From the NCBI GenBank assembly GCA_029237695.1, contig CM055280.1:28400560-28464559 (forward strand): 64,000 bases of DNA, given 5' to 3'. The notes under the pieces are model-generated. The model had not been told where the DNA came from. It did not search any database and was given only the letters and a program-made list of their open reading frames with translations. Below are positions 33,734-46,078 of the stretch, in pieces. A program made the position numbers and the translations under genes. Positions within the stretch are counted from its first letter, which is position 1; every line of letters starts with the position of its first letter. The stretch comes from Conchocele bisecta. Its lineage: Eukaryota; Mollusca; Bivalvia; Lucinida; Thyasiridae.

Positions 33734-36009
33734 AATATTAATTGTATACACTAAAATTACACTTGTCAGCAAATACTGCAGTGAGAATATAGAGTTTTCC
33801 TATGTTTACGTAGGCGGTTCAGAAAAATGTCGTCAAGCGAAGCTTTATCAGCAATATTTTCTATGACGCAAAGTTTTACCGCTAGTTTACGTTGATGTAA
33901 TTCCTATTCTTCTCGCTGTATCGATATATTTAAGAATTCATATCCCTGAACTAACTGTTAATTCTCCAGACAGCTGAATTCACTATGTGGGCCATATTGA
34001 TGCTTAGAGGTCCACCACCAACAACGATTTTTCCTATATAAACTAACCAATGCCCGCACATTTTGCTATTCTCTGCTACTTTCATTTTTGGTACCGATGT
34101 TGTTCGACCTATTTTCCCATAACCTGCAGCCATTCTGATCTGACTATTCACTAATTAAAATATAGGTTTAATTATTGTTAAGAAAGATAAATTCAATCTC
34201 CTGTGACCACCCTGGTGGTGGCGCAAAAGTCAGCGGCTGGAATTGAAACAGTATCACATGACAAACATGATCCGACTTACAAAATAATCTCAAAGCATAT
34301 GCTTGAAACTGATGTAAATGATATATTAACATGCCTGTGAAGTAGATTAGTGCATCAATTGACTGGTTTCTGCAAGCAAAGAGTGTCTATGGCATAACAA
34401 ATCTGGCTTATTATTTTTCTACTTTTTACTACACCGCGCATGAATGGTCAGTTATAAAAGTAATTTACGAGGGGTGTTTAATAATTAATTTGCCAACACA
34501 TACATGCTCCCAATAAAATGAAATGACATTAATTAATTTAAAGAATGAAAACAATTAGCATGATTAAAACAAAAATCAAATTTAAAGACACGTGGTCTTA
34601 GGTATGTGCATAAAGTAATGAAACATCTTTAATTTAGGAAACAATAAGTTAATGGTAGATTTACATGGATTTTCTTAACCAAATCATGCTTATAGGTCGT
34701 CTTGAAAAAGAATCAGAATTTGTTTAAATATGTTTATTATACCAAATGATAAATAGCGTTGCGAAAGCTACTTTTGTTGACAGTCGATGGTACTATGTTT
34801 ATTTACTTGAATTAATTGCACACATGTCTATAAGTAGCAACATATTATATGTGTGGAACAGTAATTTGATTTCAAACTAAAAAAATGTTATGTGTCACAA
34901 AGTGTGCTTCCTGGTACTGAAATAGCGAACGGAAATGCGTTACCCCTCTTCATTAGAGTAAATTGTAGTTCATTGCAAACACACAGTCCTTGTTTATGGC
35001 ATTTAGAGTCAATAAAGCGAAAATATTCGACATTATCTGAAACATCATGCAATACACTGTTTCTATAAAATACGTTAGGAAATGTCTTTTGTTATACATC
35101 ATCATTTGGGTCTCTGTAGAGTTCATATCATTAACAATTTCATTCTTCATATGTTTAACCACTATATTTTCACATGCAGTTTCAGTAATAAACCAACTGA
35201 AGTGATTGAACTTAAGTGATTGATGCAGTTGTCATTCAACAGCGAAATATGCTCTTTTGTACGATAACATAACTATTCTCAGTCAAAATGCAGAAGATAT
35301 CAGAGTTGTATGCCAGTCCACGTGTACAATGTACATGTATCTTAGTATTATAATGCATACATTTGACTTTCGTAGGTAGCGTATTAACATATTATGTCCT
35401 ATTTTTGTATAACTGGGATCAAGTGAACAATGTTCTGGAGCCAAACATACCGTAACAGCTATTTTATTGTATCTTAAATATGCTCGGATCACAAATTATC
35501 AATAAGCATAACTTAAGTTCGACTCGTATGTTCTAAAAGGTCGGCACTAGCGTGTATTCAATATCATAATACACTAGTGTAGTAAATGTGCAAATCAGAC
35601 GGGTACAATAAAACACATTAGATAACCAGTATATGCTTAGTATGATGATGTGCTCCTGCAATAAAGCACATCTAACATTTGTGTTTATGTAATATTGTAT
35701 TTATATTAAAGCTCCTGGACTGATTTTTTAAACAAGCTCAGATTAGCCTCTTACGACATCAGTAAACTCGTTAATACATATCATAGTAAATACTCACGCA
35801 AGTAAGATCGTCTCTCTATATATATAAATCACTTGTTTTGAGACTAGATGAAATATGCCTCTTCACCAGTGGGTGTAGGTTTTAACACATTTCTGTTACT
35901 TAGTGAACGCCCGTAATTTATGTCCCCATTTTTGTCGGTGACAATTGTCTTTCCACGTGTGGGAGATTCACCAGGTAAGGTTGTATTTAAAGTATTTCAA
36001 TAGTATATG
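33734..36009. other. Stretch without recognised gene
   Basis: A+T-rich DNA with only short open frames. The segment 35555-35615 resembles 7965-8010. Confidence 0.4.
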
Positions 36010-36096
36010 AGAGTCAAAATGATACCACCTCCGTCTGGGAGCCCCCCGCTACGCACGGTGACTCCCATCAGGAAGGTGGTATCATTTTTGACTCCC
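36010..36096. repeat. Fold-back repeat, about 87 bp
   Basis: The left arm GAGTCAAAATGATACCACCT (36011-36030) pairs with the right arm (36075-36095, one extra T), and the pairing continues inward with GGGAG/CTCCC. The loop is the C-rich centre (about 20 nt). Confidence 0.75.
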
Positions 36097-36420
36097 ACAT
36101 TCTACTTGGGTTTTCCCCCACTGTTCGCACGGTATGTATGAGAAGAATAACCATGAGACCATTATACATCCTCCACTGGATGATAAGTTATCACTGAGAC
36201 GAGATGATGATGTCACCACCTCTGACAGCATGTTAGAGAAAAGCCATCCCTATGTTATACTCTGTATATATAATCACACAATGGTTCTAGTTAATTGTGC
36301 GTGGTTGAAGACAGGTAGTGACGAGAGATGTCATCGTACCGGTATTTACGAGTATTGCAAGCATCACCGGCCATTGATGAGAAGAGGCTCAGTTTCGCCT
36401 CGCCCATGTCGGCATTGCGG

Positions 36421-36575
36421 GGTAGGGACCAGATCCGAGTCACTGCTATGTCCACCATGCGGTGGCACTCGCGCTACGCATATACTGGTTATCCAGGAAT
36501 TACATGCTCGCAAGTATTATCGTTTAGTAATAATTCAAATCAGAAAGCCAGTTAGAAAGATAGAACCGATATGAT
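36421..36575 (+). repeat. Dispersed repeat with CPPC-containing frame, copy 2
   Basis: Counterpart of 13585-13740 in the opposite orientation, with SESLLCPPCGGTRATH and RKYYRLVIIQIRK. Upstream in the same frame lies CRHCG, making a C-x2-C plus C-x2-C pattern. The frame here is open for 146 codons from 36134. I do not recognise a family. Confidence 0.55.
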
Positions 36576-36910
36576 GTGTAGTTTGTTTCCTCTTCACACG
36601 CATCACAAACCCCAAGCAGACGACAATTTTCCAATTACACTGGTTATGAACATGTCTGTATTTATAGCCAAGTGTATTTCTTCTTATCGAGGTTACACAG
36701 ACGGTATTTACACGGGTTATTTATAGCCGAGTGTATTTCCACTTATCGAGGTTATATAGTTCACACGATATCTTCCGGGATGGTTCGTTATTTTATTTTT
36801 AATATTTTAAAACTGAACACCCACAATTATTACATAGAACACATAACATAATATAAGAAAACAAATAAAAACAGATTACAACTCTTAATTGCCCCACAAC
36901 AACGTTAGGT

Positions 36911-37102
36911 TTATATACGAGAGATGAACGCCTTTACATTGCTGGGGCGCCAACAGCCTATGGTTTCAACATGCTCAACGCCGAGACCGTTGCCACGTGT
37001 GTTCACTTCACAGACTGCTCCACGCTTTCTTGCGGATGGAAGGAATGGGAATGAGTCGGTGGGGTCGCTAGATGGGGTGTAATAGACGTGAGCATATAAC
37101 AC
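36911..37102 (-). CDS. Hypothetical short frame, possibly a last exon
   Basis: The 63-codon minus-strand frame (MLYAHVYYTPSSDPTDSFPF...) has a composition more protein-like than its neighbours, including FPFLPSARKRG and GCWRPSN. No family is recognised. No clear splice acceptor or partner exon is visible, so it may be a chance frame. Confidence 0.2.
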   Translation of the reverse strand: MLYAHVYYTPSSDPTDSFPFLPSARKRGAVCEVNTRGNGLGVEHVETIGCWRPSNVKAFISRI

Positions 37103-37159
37103 CTCGCTAAGCCGGAAAAATGAAAAATGAGATTTAAAGCGCCAAGGCTTAGCGAGGTG
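37100..37159. repeat. Perfect 14-bp inverted repeat
   Basis: CACCTCGCTAAGCC (37100-37113) and GGCTTAGCGAGGTG (37146-37159) are exact complements around a 32-nt loop. Confidence 0.8.
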
Positions 37160-37200
37160 GGCGCTTATTATTCATTTCGCTGGACTCCCCCCCCGAGCTC

Positions 37201-37480
37201 TTTTTTCTTGTACAGAGTGGCCTGCGGTTCTCTTACCAGGCGAATTGCAGGAGCGCAGGATTGCAATTCGCGTTCCCATTAATTGCAATTGGACCGCAAT
37301 CGGACTGCAATCATGTGACTGCGGTCCAAAGAGTTGGTTGCGGAATTGCAATACTTATAGCGCAGTTAGCGCTGCGCTCCGCTTTTAATTGCAGTTTACA
37401 TTAAACTGCGAAAGAATGACCGCTTTACGCTGCGCTCTGCGGTCAAACCAGCGGTCCGCTCTGCTTAACCAATGCGGCAA
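37201..37480. repeat. GCAATT/GCGGTCC-rich palindromic region related to the 0.8-kb units
   Basis: TTGGACCGCAAT.GGACTGCAAT-type words, AGAATGACCGC and AATTGCAAT words are shared with 45055-45150 and 46660-46840. Several local palindromes occur, such as GCGCAGTTAGCGCTGCGC. Confidence 0.6.
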
Positions 37481-38242
37481 TACAATCGAAATAGTTAACA
37501 AACGTATCCGTGTTCCAATCCAAAATGTTCACCCATCTATCTAATTCAAAGTGACTAGCCTAGAAAGTCAGCGGTATTTGTGATCTGTTTTGTTGGTGCG
37601 CAAATATAAATCGGCGGGTTATTTCTAGACAAACAGTGAAACATTGACCTTGACAATTTCCTGGACAAAACAAAATGTCGTCACTCACTCACTGCCGTTC
37701 CGAATATCAAGAACAAATTAATAGACACCACCATGCTGACTAATATATTTATTTTCATATAAAATCAAATGATAATGTGTGGTCTACGGTATAATATAGC
37801 AAAACAAAGCATCAATTTTGCGTTTTGTTTACTTTTTTGTCGGTATCAAATTACGTTTTCCTATTATGTTGACATTATTTCGACGCGATCCTATAGTCGA
37901 CATGACAATTTCTGAGATCAACACAAGTCAACTTTTCATAATGTCTTTCAATTTCAAGCTGCAAGGAGACTGTGAATTGCATAGTAACCATAATAACATG
38001 GTGAACATATTGATAATAATTTTTAAAAGAAAAGCATATTTTAATTTTCGAAACTTGATCATAAAAAAAATAATAAAAAATTATTTTGGAATTTGATTTA
38101 TATTACTGCAAACGTTCTGTTCTGGCTATTGATTTCTATTGGCCCGAATCAAATTTTGTGAAGATAATATTTATTCTGGTGATAGCCATTTCTTTTAAAA
38201 TAAAACGGTTTACTTGTGTCACAGAGTGAGAAAGATAAATAA
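37481..38242. other. Stretch without recognised gene
   Basis: A+T-rich; the 92-codon frame at 37818 is low-complexity and not supported. Confidence 0.4.
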
Positions 38243-38316
38243 CGGCCCGGAATCGAACCAGGGACCTCATGTTTACCGTACCATGCCCATGACTCTACCG
38301 AGCAAGCTAACAAGGC
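38243..38316 (-). repeat. tRNA-derived SINE-like unit (degenerate)
   Basis: The minus strand carries a D-arm-like GCTCGGTAGAGTC and a T-arm-like CCCTGGTTCGATTCC. Flanks (TCTTTCTCACTCTGTGACA downstream) match the other units. Confidence 0.6.
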
Positions 38317-38838
38317 ACAGATCATACACACTTCATCCCCATGGTCAGTTGCGTACTGTGACATTCTTCTCCGCCAAATTGAAATTCGTCCTCGAATACC
38401 ATGTTTAATTTTTGTCTCCGAATTCCATATGTTTGGGTACAATTTTGGGAGTATTTATCAGTCGCGGTCCTTTGTTGGGCAACAGAATATTCAATTATCG
38501 TCCGTACCCAGAGTTACGGTGCTCCATAGGTTTTTCCTGCAGAGTACCGAATCGGATCTCATTCGCGCTTTAGCTGTTAATTGTGACATATGTTTCTGTA
38601 CTTATTACACAGAAATGAATAAGTATAATACTGACATTTCTTTCAATTGAAAAATACAGAAAATATGTCGCAATTAACAGTTGGAAGTGCAAATCAGATG
38701 TGATTTGGTACTTTGCAGGGGAAACCTACGGAGAGCACCATTATAAACTCTCGGTACGAAAGATGCGGGAGTATTCTGCAGAGTTACTTCCCGCAACTAC
38801 GTTGGGCGCTAAATGTCACAGGGTGAGAAAGATGTGCA

Positions 38839-38909
38839 CCAGCCCGGAATCGAACCGGGGATCTCTGGTTTACCACACCATCGCTCTACCTGCTGAGCAA
38901 ACCGGGCAC
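38839..38909 (-). repeat. tRNA-derived SINE-like unit (best preserved)
   Basis: The minus strand has GCTCAGCAGGTAGAGC (A box), an anticodon stem-loop with GGT in the anticodon position, and CCCCGGTTCGATTCCGGG (T-arm, B box). The acceptor stem pairs poorly, and flanking sequence (TCTTTCTCACCCTGTGACA) is shared with the other copies, so I call it a SINE rather than a tRNA gene. Confidence 0.65.
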
Positions 38910-39582
38910 AAATACACAGTTATTCACCATAGTGATCACTTCATTCAACCAAAAATTCACAAGCTAGAAGTTATGCCAAATTATTACAGTCAACGTCACA
39001 GATTATGCTCTTGGCGACATTAGCGGACACAAATTTGTCCATCAATTTGATCAAATAAACAACGGAATCCGACAGATAACACTACGACGCGCATGGAAAC
39101 ATCATTATTCTGGTACTTGGAATCAAAATGGTGGATATTAAGATCAATATGTGAGGCGCTGACGGAACCTTTAACATTTTTTATCACGATAGCAGCTACA
39201 GGGATTGTTGGACGCATTTATTTAGAGAAACAAGAGATTACAATGGATTGGATAATATACTAAGTGACATTTTGTTCTAACGTACACCAACATAGAGGAT
39301 TAAATTTGCGACAATGTTGGATTCTGGATTTTGTGGACAGGTGACAGAAATCGGAGCTGGATAAGAACCGACAGACGTGATTCTGAATATGCGTGCTTGG
39401 TCTGTGGTTTTTCTTCCAGATCATGTCATGCATGTTTTAATTTCACGTCATGTCAAAGCAGCACTATTGAATATAATGAATAACCTTAATATTCTACACC
39501 AGAATTAAAGTTCATTCATCTTCTGATGTGTAACTGATGAATTAAGGTAAGTTACTTGTATATGACAACTTTTGCCTCACCA

Positions 39583-40133
39583 CGATAGTGGAGGGGGCAT
39601 TTAGTGTTACCCTTAACCTTGTCCGTTCTTCCGTCCGTCACCAACCTAGTAACTCGAAAAACTTTTAAACCGTAATAGCTACATACCTGAAACTTGGTAC
39701 ATGTATGTTTGATTCGACCCCATGGTCATGGATTATCTCCCCCTTTTCAAGTTAGAATTTTCCAATTTTGTCTTGTCGCTCATAAAACTTTTAAACCCTA
39801 ATAGCTACACACCTGAAACTTGGTATGTCCTTATGATGAGTAGATTTGCAAAGTTTATTTTCATTCGACCCCCGAGTCATGGATTATCTCCCTCTTTTTC
39901 AATTAGAATTTGAAAATTTTGTCTTGTAACACGTAAAACTTTTGTAATAGCTACAGCACTGAAATTTGATATGTAGCTTCCTTATGATGAGTAGATGCGG
40001 AAACTTTATTTTGATTTTTGATTCGATCCCCGTGTCATGGATTATCTCTCCCTTTTGGACACTGTAATTTTGCATTGTTTACTATCAAAGCGATATGTGG
40101 GGTATCCGTGTTCTATGAACACATTTTCTAGTT
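39583..40133 (+). mobile_element. Helitron/Helentron-like non-autonomous repeat with internal tandem units
   Basis: The left part has a hairpin-like GCCTCACCACGATAGTGGAGG and a TCCGTC-rich stretch. Three internal units of about 130-145 bp follow (AAAACTTTTAAACC.TAATAGCTAC, CATGGATTATCTCCC). The right end has the hairpin GTGTTC-TAT-GAACAC followed by ATTTTCTAG, like a Helitron 3-prime end (hairpin, then CTRR). A fragment of this end lies at 29757-29792. The 160-bp unit at 41807-41966 has the same layout in diverged form. Confidence 0.55.
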
Positions 40134-40256
40134 TAGTTATCTCCCTTTGTTTTTTCGCGCACTGATTTGTCCGGAGCATAACGCGAACACCCTTTGCAAT
40201 ATTTTTTATGAAACTTAACACATGCATAGGTCTCACTGGACAGGGCGGAGCTATCG

Positions 40257-40762
40257 TTAAAGGTACATTGCCCACTCAGTAGGCACAAAATGTTCTTTAT
40301 GTCAGAGACATCATCGGAGACATTTTCTGGCCAGATAAACAATCATTTACCATTACCCACGTATTTTTTGGCATTATTATACATTTTATATCAGAAGAAA
40401 ATTTTCACATTGATATCAGGGACGATAACCGTGTTTCCTTAAAATGTTAACGGACATTACTATTTATTCTCTGTATTTATTTTTTGATGTGCAATGATCA
40501 TACTTTATAATCTGTCAATTTTGTTTTCAGTTGATGCATTTAATTTAATAGTATAAATAATTATAAAATATCATGCCCCATTTGCACATGAAAATACAGA
40601 TACCACCGCGCGTCACTATCAGTAAAATAAATATTACCAAATGATTATATATGTATAGCGGGCACTCGTAATGTTTATAACTAGTGGAATAGTGACAATT
40701 ATACACTTATTTAATTCCCATAAAGAGCATTTGTAGCCTACTGAGTGGGCTTACACCTTTAA
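40257..40762. mobile_element. TTAA-flanked MITE, complete copy
   Basis: TTAAAGGTACATTGCCCACTC at the left and the complement of GAGTGGGCTTACACCTTTAA at the right form inverted ends bordered by TTAA on both sides. TTAA target sites are typical of piggyBac-type transposons. There is no coding. Confidence 0.7.
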
Positions 40763-41603
40763 AAAGGGGTTGGACAATTGTTGTCGCGACCGCCTGCGGA
40801 CAGTGCGATATAGTCTGCACATTGATGTCCATCTGTATTTTTTTTGACGAGCCTGCTTGTGGAAAGCGAGACTTAGTGATCACAATGACGTCCGAGCGTC
40901 AGTCCGTTCGAAATCGGTGTATGTTTTTAAATACCATATCCTTTTAAAGTCACATTGACTTGAAACATCAAATGCGTATTAGTCATCATCCATATATTCA
41001 TTATGTGTCCCACTTATGCGGCCCCTGTGCCCCAAGGTCAAATGACTTTGAAATTTTTGTTAGAATTTTTGCATACCTTATATCTCCACAACACTTACCC
41101 AGATTTGCTTCAAACTTCAGATAATTCTTTATTATCATGCATATTTTCATATTATAGCCAACACATGCGACCCACATGCCCAAGATCAAGGTCAAATGAC
41201 TTTCAAATTTGCGTTAAAGCTTTTACATACGTTAATTCAAACTTCAAATAAATATACTCGGACACCATCAAATGCCTCGGTGGGCTCAACATGCGGGCCA
41301 TGGCCATCTGGTTTTTATTTACCGTAGGTTAAAGTTTTTAAGAACACTATATCTCAGAAACAGCTTCGCCAATTCACTCGAAGCTTCACATGTGTGTTTA
41401 TAATCATCCATATTTTCTTTTATTCAGCTCAACCCCTGCAACCCCTGTGCCCAATATCAAGGTAAAATTACTTTGAAATTTACCTCAAATGCCTGCATGT
41501 GGACAGTGCGATAGTTGTCACATTGGCCTACATACATACGTACATCCATATGTACGTCACTTCGTGCGTCCGGTTAAATTTTTTTGTTTTAAGGTTAAAG
41601 TTT
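40763..41603. repeat. Diverged tandem units without gene
   Basis: Words such as ATATCTC, AATTCACTCGAA, AAGGTCAAATGACTTT.AA and GACAGTGCGATA recur about every 200-400 bp here and again at 42524-42890, pointing to an old tandem array. Confidence 0.5.
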
Positions 41604-42525
41604 TTAAAGGTACATGCCCACTCAGTAGGCACAAACTGTTCTTTATAGCAATTAAATAAGTGTATAATTGTGTCACTATTCCACCAGTTCTAAGAATTAT
41701 GTGTGCGCGCTATCCATATATAATCATTTAGTAATATTTATTTTACTGATAATGACTAGCAGTGGTATCAAGCTATTTTCATATTCAAATGAGGCATGAT
41801 ATTTTTATGCCACCGGGTTTCGAAGAAACGGGTGGCATATAGTGTTTGGACCGTCCTTCCGTCCTTCCGTCTGTCCGTCCGTCACACTTTTCGGTTAACC
41901 ACTTTGTCACAGTTTCTCAAATATTCTGCAGGTGGCATCCGCGTTCGACAGACGCATTTCTTGTTTTTAATAATTTATGCTAATTAAAGGTACATACCCA
42001 CTCAGTAGGCACAACAATTAAAGTTATGTGTCTTCTCAGTTATTTGTAGGAATTAAATAAGTGTATAATTTTGTCACTATTCCACCAGTTCTAAACATTA
42101 CGAGTGCCCGTTATATGGATATAATCATTTAGTAATGTTTATTTCACTGATAGTGACACGCGGTGATATCAGGCTATTTTCATAGGCAAATGGGGCATGA
42201 TATTTTTTTAATTACTTATACTAATTAAATGTGTTTCCCTGAAAAAATTATGTTTTCGACAGATTATAAAGTACATGTATGATCATTGCACATCAAAAAA
42301 TAAATACCGTAGTAATGTCTTGGTAACATTTTAAGGAAACACGGTTATCGCCCCTGATAGCAGTGTGGAAATTTACGTCTGATATAAAATGTATAATAAT
42401 GCCAATAAATATGCGTATTAATGGTGAATTAATGTTTACTTTGCCCGAAAAAATGTCTCAGATGATGTCTCTGATAGAACTATAAAGAACATTTTGTGGC
42501 TACTGAGTGGGCATGTACCTTTAAG
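41604..42525. mobile_element. Two abutting TTAA-flanked MITEs with a nested 160-bp repeat
   Basis: The first copy starts at TTAA 41604 and is interrupted at about 41807-41966 by a repeat that begins with a hairpin (ATGCCACCGGGTTTC / GAAACGGGTGGCAT). A second copy runs from TTAA about 41986 to CCTTTAA about 42523. Both are in reverse orientation relative to 40257-40762. Confidence 0.65.
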
Positions 42526-42904
42526 AACACTATATCTCTGAAACCGCTTCACCAATTCACTCGAAACTTCACATACGGTGTATTTGTCACCCACATTTTC
42601 ATTATTATTTATATGTGACCAATGTCACAGTCAAATTACTTTGAAATTTCCCTTAAAGTTTTTGTTGGGCCCGCTTGCAGACAGAGCGATATAGTTGGCA
42701 CATTGGTGTGCATTCAGGATAAAGTTTTTGGTTAAAGTGTTTTTTAGTTAAAGTTTTTGGGTATACAATCAAAGCCTCAGCGGGTGCGGCCCGTTTTTAC
42801 GTCGACGGGCTAAAGCTTTGTTGCAATAAAAAAAATTGTTTGTATTATCAAATGCCTTGGCGGGCACGATATGCAGGCCATGGCCATCTAGTTATTATGG
42901 CATG

Positions 42905-44362
42905 CGATTTGATCAGTCGGCCATCGCACCATGACTAGTTTAGCACTTGATCAGTCGGCCATCGCACCAGGACTAGTTTAGCACTTGACCAGTAGGCCAT
43001 CACACCAGGACTAGTTTAGAACTTGATCAGTCGGCCATCACACCAGGACTAGTTTAGCACTTGATCAGTCAGACATCGCTCCAGGACTTAAGTTTAGAAC
43101 TTGATCAGTCGGCCATCGCACCAGGACTAGTTTAAAACTTGATCAGTTTCCCATCTCACCAGGACTAGTAAAGCACTTGATCAGTCGGCCATCGCACCAG
43201 GACTAATTTAGAACTTGTTAAGTCGGCCATCACACCAGGACTAGTATAGCACTTGATCAGTCGACTATCGCACCGGGACAAGTTTAGCCCTTGATCAGTC
43301 GGCCATCGCACCAGGACAAGTATAGCACTCGATCAGTCAGCCATCGCACCAGGACTAGTTTAGAACTTGATCAGTCGGCCATCGCTCCAGGACTAGTTTA
43401 GAACTAGATCAGTAGGCCATTGCTCCAGGACTAGTTTAGAACTTGATCAGTCGGCCATCACACCAGCCACCAGGACTAGTTTAGCACTTGATCAATCGGC
43501 AGTCTCACCATGACTAGTATAGAACTAGATCAGTCAGCCATCGCTCCAGGACTAGTTTAGCCCTTGGTCAGTCGGCCATCACACCAGGACTAGTTTAGCC
43601 CTTGATCAGTCGGCCATCGCACCAGGACTAGTGTAGCCCTTGATCAGTCGGCCATCGCACCAGGACTAGTTTAGCTCTTGATCAGTCGGTCATCGCACCA
43701 GGACTAGTAGAGCACTTGTTCAGTCTGCCATCGCACCATAAGTAGTATAGCGCTTGATTTGTCGCCCATTGCACCATGCCCAGTATAACACTTGATCAGT
43801 TGGCCATCTCACCATGCCCAGTATAGCACGTGATCAGTCGGCCATGCCGAGTATAGCACTTGATCATTCGGCCATCGCACCAGGACTAGTAGAGCACTTG
43901 ATCAGTCTGCCATCGCACCATAACTAGTATAGCGCTTGATCAGTCGCCCATTGCACCATGCCCAGCATAGCACTTGATCAATTGGCCATCTCACCATACC
44001 CAGTTTAGCACGTGATCAGTCGGCCATGCCGAGTATAGCACTTGATCAGTCGGCCATCACACCAGGACTAGTTTAGAACTTGATCAGTCGACCATCGCAC
44101 CAGGAATAGTTTAGCCCTTGATCAGTCGGCCATCGCACCAGGACTAGTATAGCACTCGATCAGTCGGCCATCGCACCATGACTAGTTTAGAACTTGATCA
44201 GTCGGCCATCGCACCACGACTAGTTTAGAATTTGATCAGTCGGCCATCGCACCAAGACTAGTTTAGAACTTTATCAGTCGGCCATCGCACCAAGACTAGT
44301 ATAGCACTTGATCAGTCGGCCATCGCACCAGGACTAGTTTAGCACTTGATTAGTCGGCCATC
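42905..44362. repeat. 38-bp satellite, first block
   Basis: About 38 units of GATCAGTCGGCCATCGCACC followed by AGGACTAGTTTAGAACTT, with many substitutions. Subtypes differ at AGAACTT/AGCACTT/AGCCCTT and CACCATGCCCAGTATAGC. Confidence 0.9.
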
Positions 44363-45172
44363 ATGTCATCCTGCGTTACAGACAGAAGTGGTGGTCTGGG
44401 GGGGGGGGGGGGTAGGGGGGGGGGGGGGGGGTGTTGTGTAGTCATGGACAAAAACTGGTGGTGGTGGTGATACACATTGTTCACATTGTGGGATATAGAC
44501 CGGAACTCTTTTAGGACGCCAAATGTAGATGGCTGGTGTGTGTGGGGGATCATTGTTTTGTGTCCCCGGCGGTGGTGCGGAGTACAATGATGAATTACTG
44601 ATGAATTACTGTATTGAACACACATGTATATGCACTGTGATACCGTACTTCACAATCCTCAGTTTTTAATTGTTTCTGTATCGTAAAACTGAACATTTAT
44701 TCATTTTGAAAAACTTAAAATTATGGCAGATGATCGAAATGAAAACCGGATGTTTACATGCGAAATGAACTAGTGCATCGGTATATTTTAACCGCACGAT
44801 GACCCACTGTATATTCATACCATATCCGTACGGATATATAGTATATACGAACGGATGTCGTATGTTTTTGTATAATATTCGTATAGTACGTTTGTATAAT
44901 GTAAACAAACTGTACTATACGATGATAACGGTAAGTTTTTAACGGAAATAGCGAAAGAATGACCGCACAAACGGTATCGTGAAAAAATGACCGCACAAAC
45001 TGGACCTCCGTGAAATAATTACCGCACAAACGGTATCGCGAAAGAATGACCGCAACAACGGGACCGCGATTGGACCGCAATTAGACTGCAATTTCAGAGC
45101 GGACGAATTGCAATTCAACGACCGCTGGATTGCAATTCTTGGTAAGTGAATCGCAGGCGGGAGTGTAGTATT
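44363..45172. repeat. 0.8-kb unit U1 embedded in the 38-bp satellite
   Basis: Starts GTCATCCTGCGTTACAGACA, then a G-run, a palindrome (ATATCCGTACGGATAT near 44823), short tandem units (GAATGACCGCACAAAC) and a GCAATT-rich end (GAATCGCAGGCGGGAGTGTA). It is a direct repeat of 46079-46845. Pro/His-rich frames over the G-run are artefacts. Confidence 0.8.
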
Positions 45173-46078
45173 TCACCATGCCAAGTACGTATAGCACTTG
45201 ATTAGTTGGCCATCTCACCATGCCCAGTATAGCACGTGATCAGTCGGCCATGCCGAGTATAGCACTAGATCATTCGGCAATCACACCAGGACTACTTTAG
45301 CACTTGATCAGTCGGCCATCGCACCAGGACTAGTATAGCACTCAATCAGTCGGCCATCGCACCAGGACTAGTTTAGAACTTGATCAGTCGGCCATCACAC
45401 CAGTACTACTTTAGCACTTGATCAGTCGGCCATCGCACCATGACTAGTATAACACTCGATCGGTCGGCCATCGCACCAGGACTAGTTTAGAACTTGATCA
45501 GTCGACCATCGCACCAGGAATAGTTTAGCCCTTGATCAGTCGGCCATCGCACTGAGACTAGTTTAGCCCTTGATTAGTCGGCCATGGCACCAGGACTTGT
45601 ATAGCACTCGATCAGTCGACCATCGCACCAGGACTAGTTTAGAACTTGATCAGTCGGCCATCGCACCACGACTAGTTTAGAACTTGATCAGTCGGCCATC
45701 GCACCTGGACTAGTTTAGCCCTTGATCAGTCGGCCATCGCACCAGGACTAGTTTAGAACTTGATCAGTCGGCCATCGCACCAAGACTAGTTTTGTACTTG
45801 CTCAGTCGGCCATCGCACCAGGACTAGTTTAGAACTTGATCAGTCGGCCATCGCACCACGACTAATTTAGAACTTGATCAGTCGGCCATCGCACCAAGAC
45901 TAGTTTAGCCCTTGCTCAGTCGGCCATCGCACCTGGACTAGTATAGCACTCGATCAGTCGGCCATCGCACCATGACTAGTTTAGAACTTGATCAGTCGGC
46001 CATCGCACCAAGACTAGTATAGCACTTGATCAGTCGGTCATCGCACCAGGACTATAGCTTAGCACTTGATCAGTCGGC
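45173..46078. repeat. 38-bp satellite, second block
   Basis: Same 38-bp family as 42905-44362, about 24 units. Confidence 0.9.

Noticed and set aside
38839..38909. Functional tRNA-Thr gene.
   Set aside because: The acceptor stem does not pair well, and the flanks are repeated with other degenerate tRNA-like units.
44350..44625. Pro/His-rich frames over poly-G tracts (also 46083-46316).
   Set aside because: Low-complexity translation of G runs whose length is uncertain; located in a repeated unit.
42905..46078. Possible CRISPR array (regular short repeats).
   Set aside because: Units are contiguous 38-bp repeats without unique spacers, in an evidently eukaryotic context.
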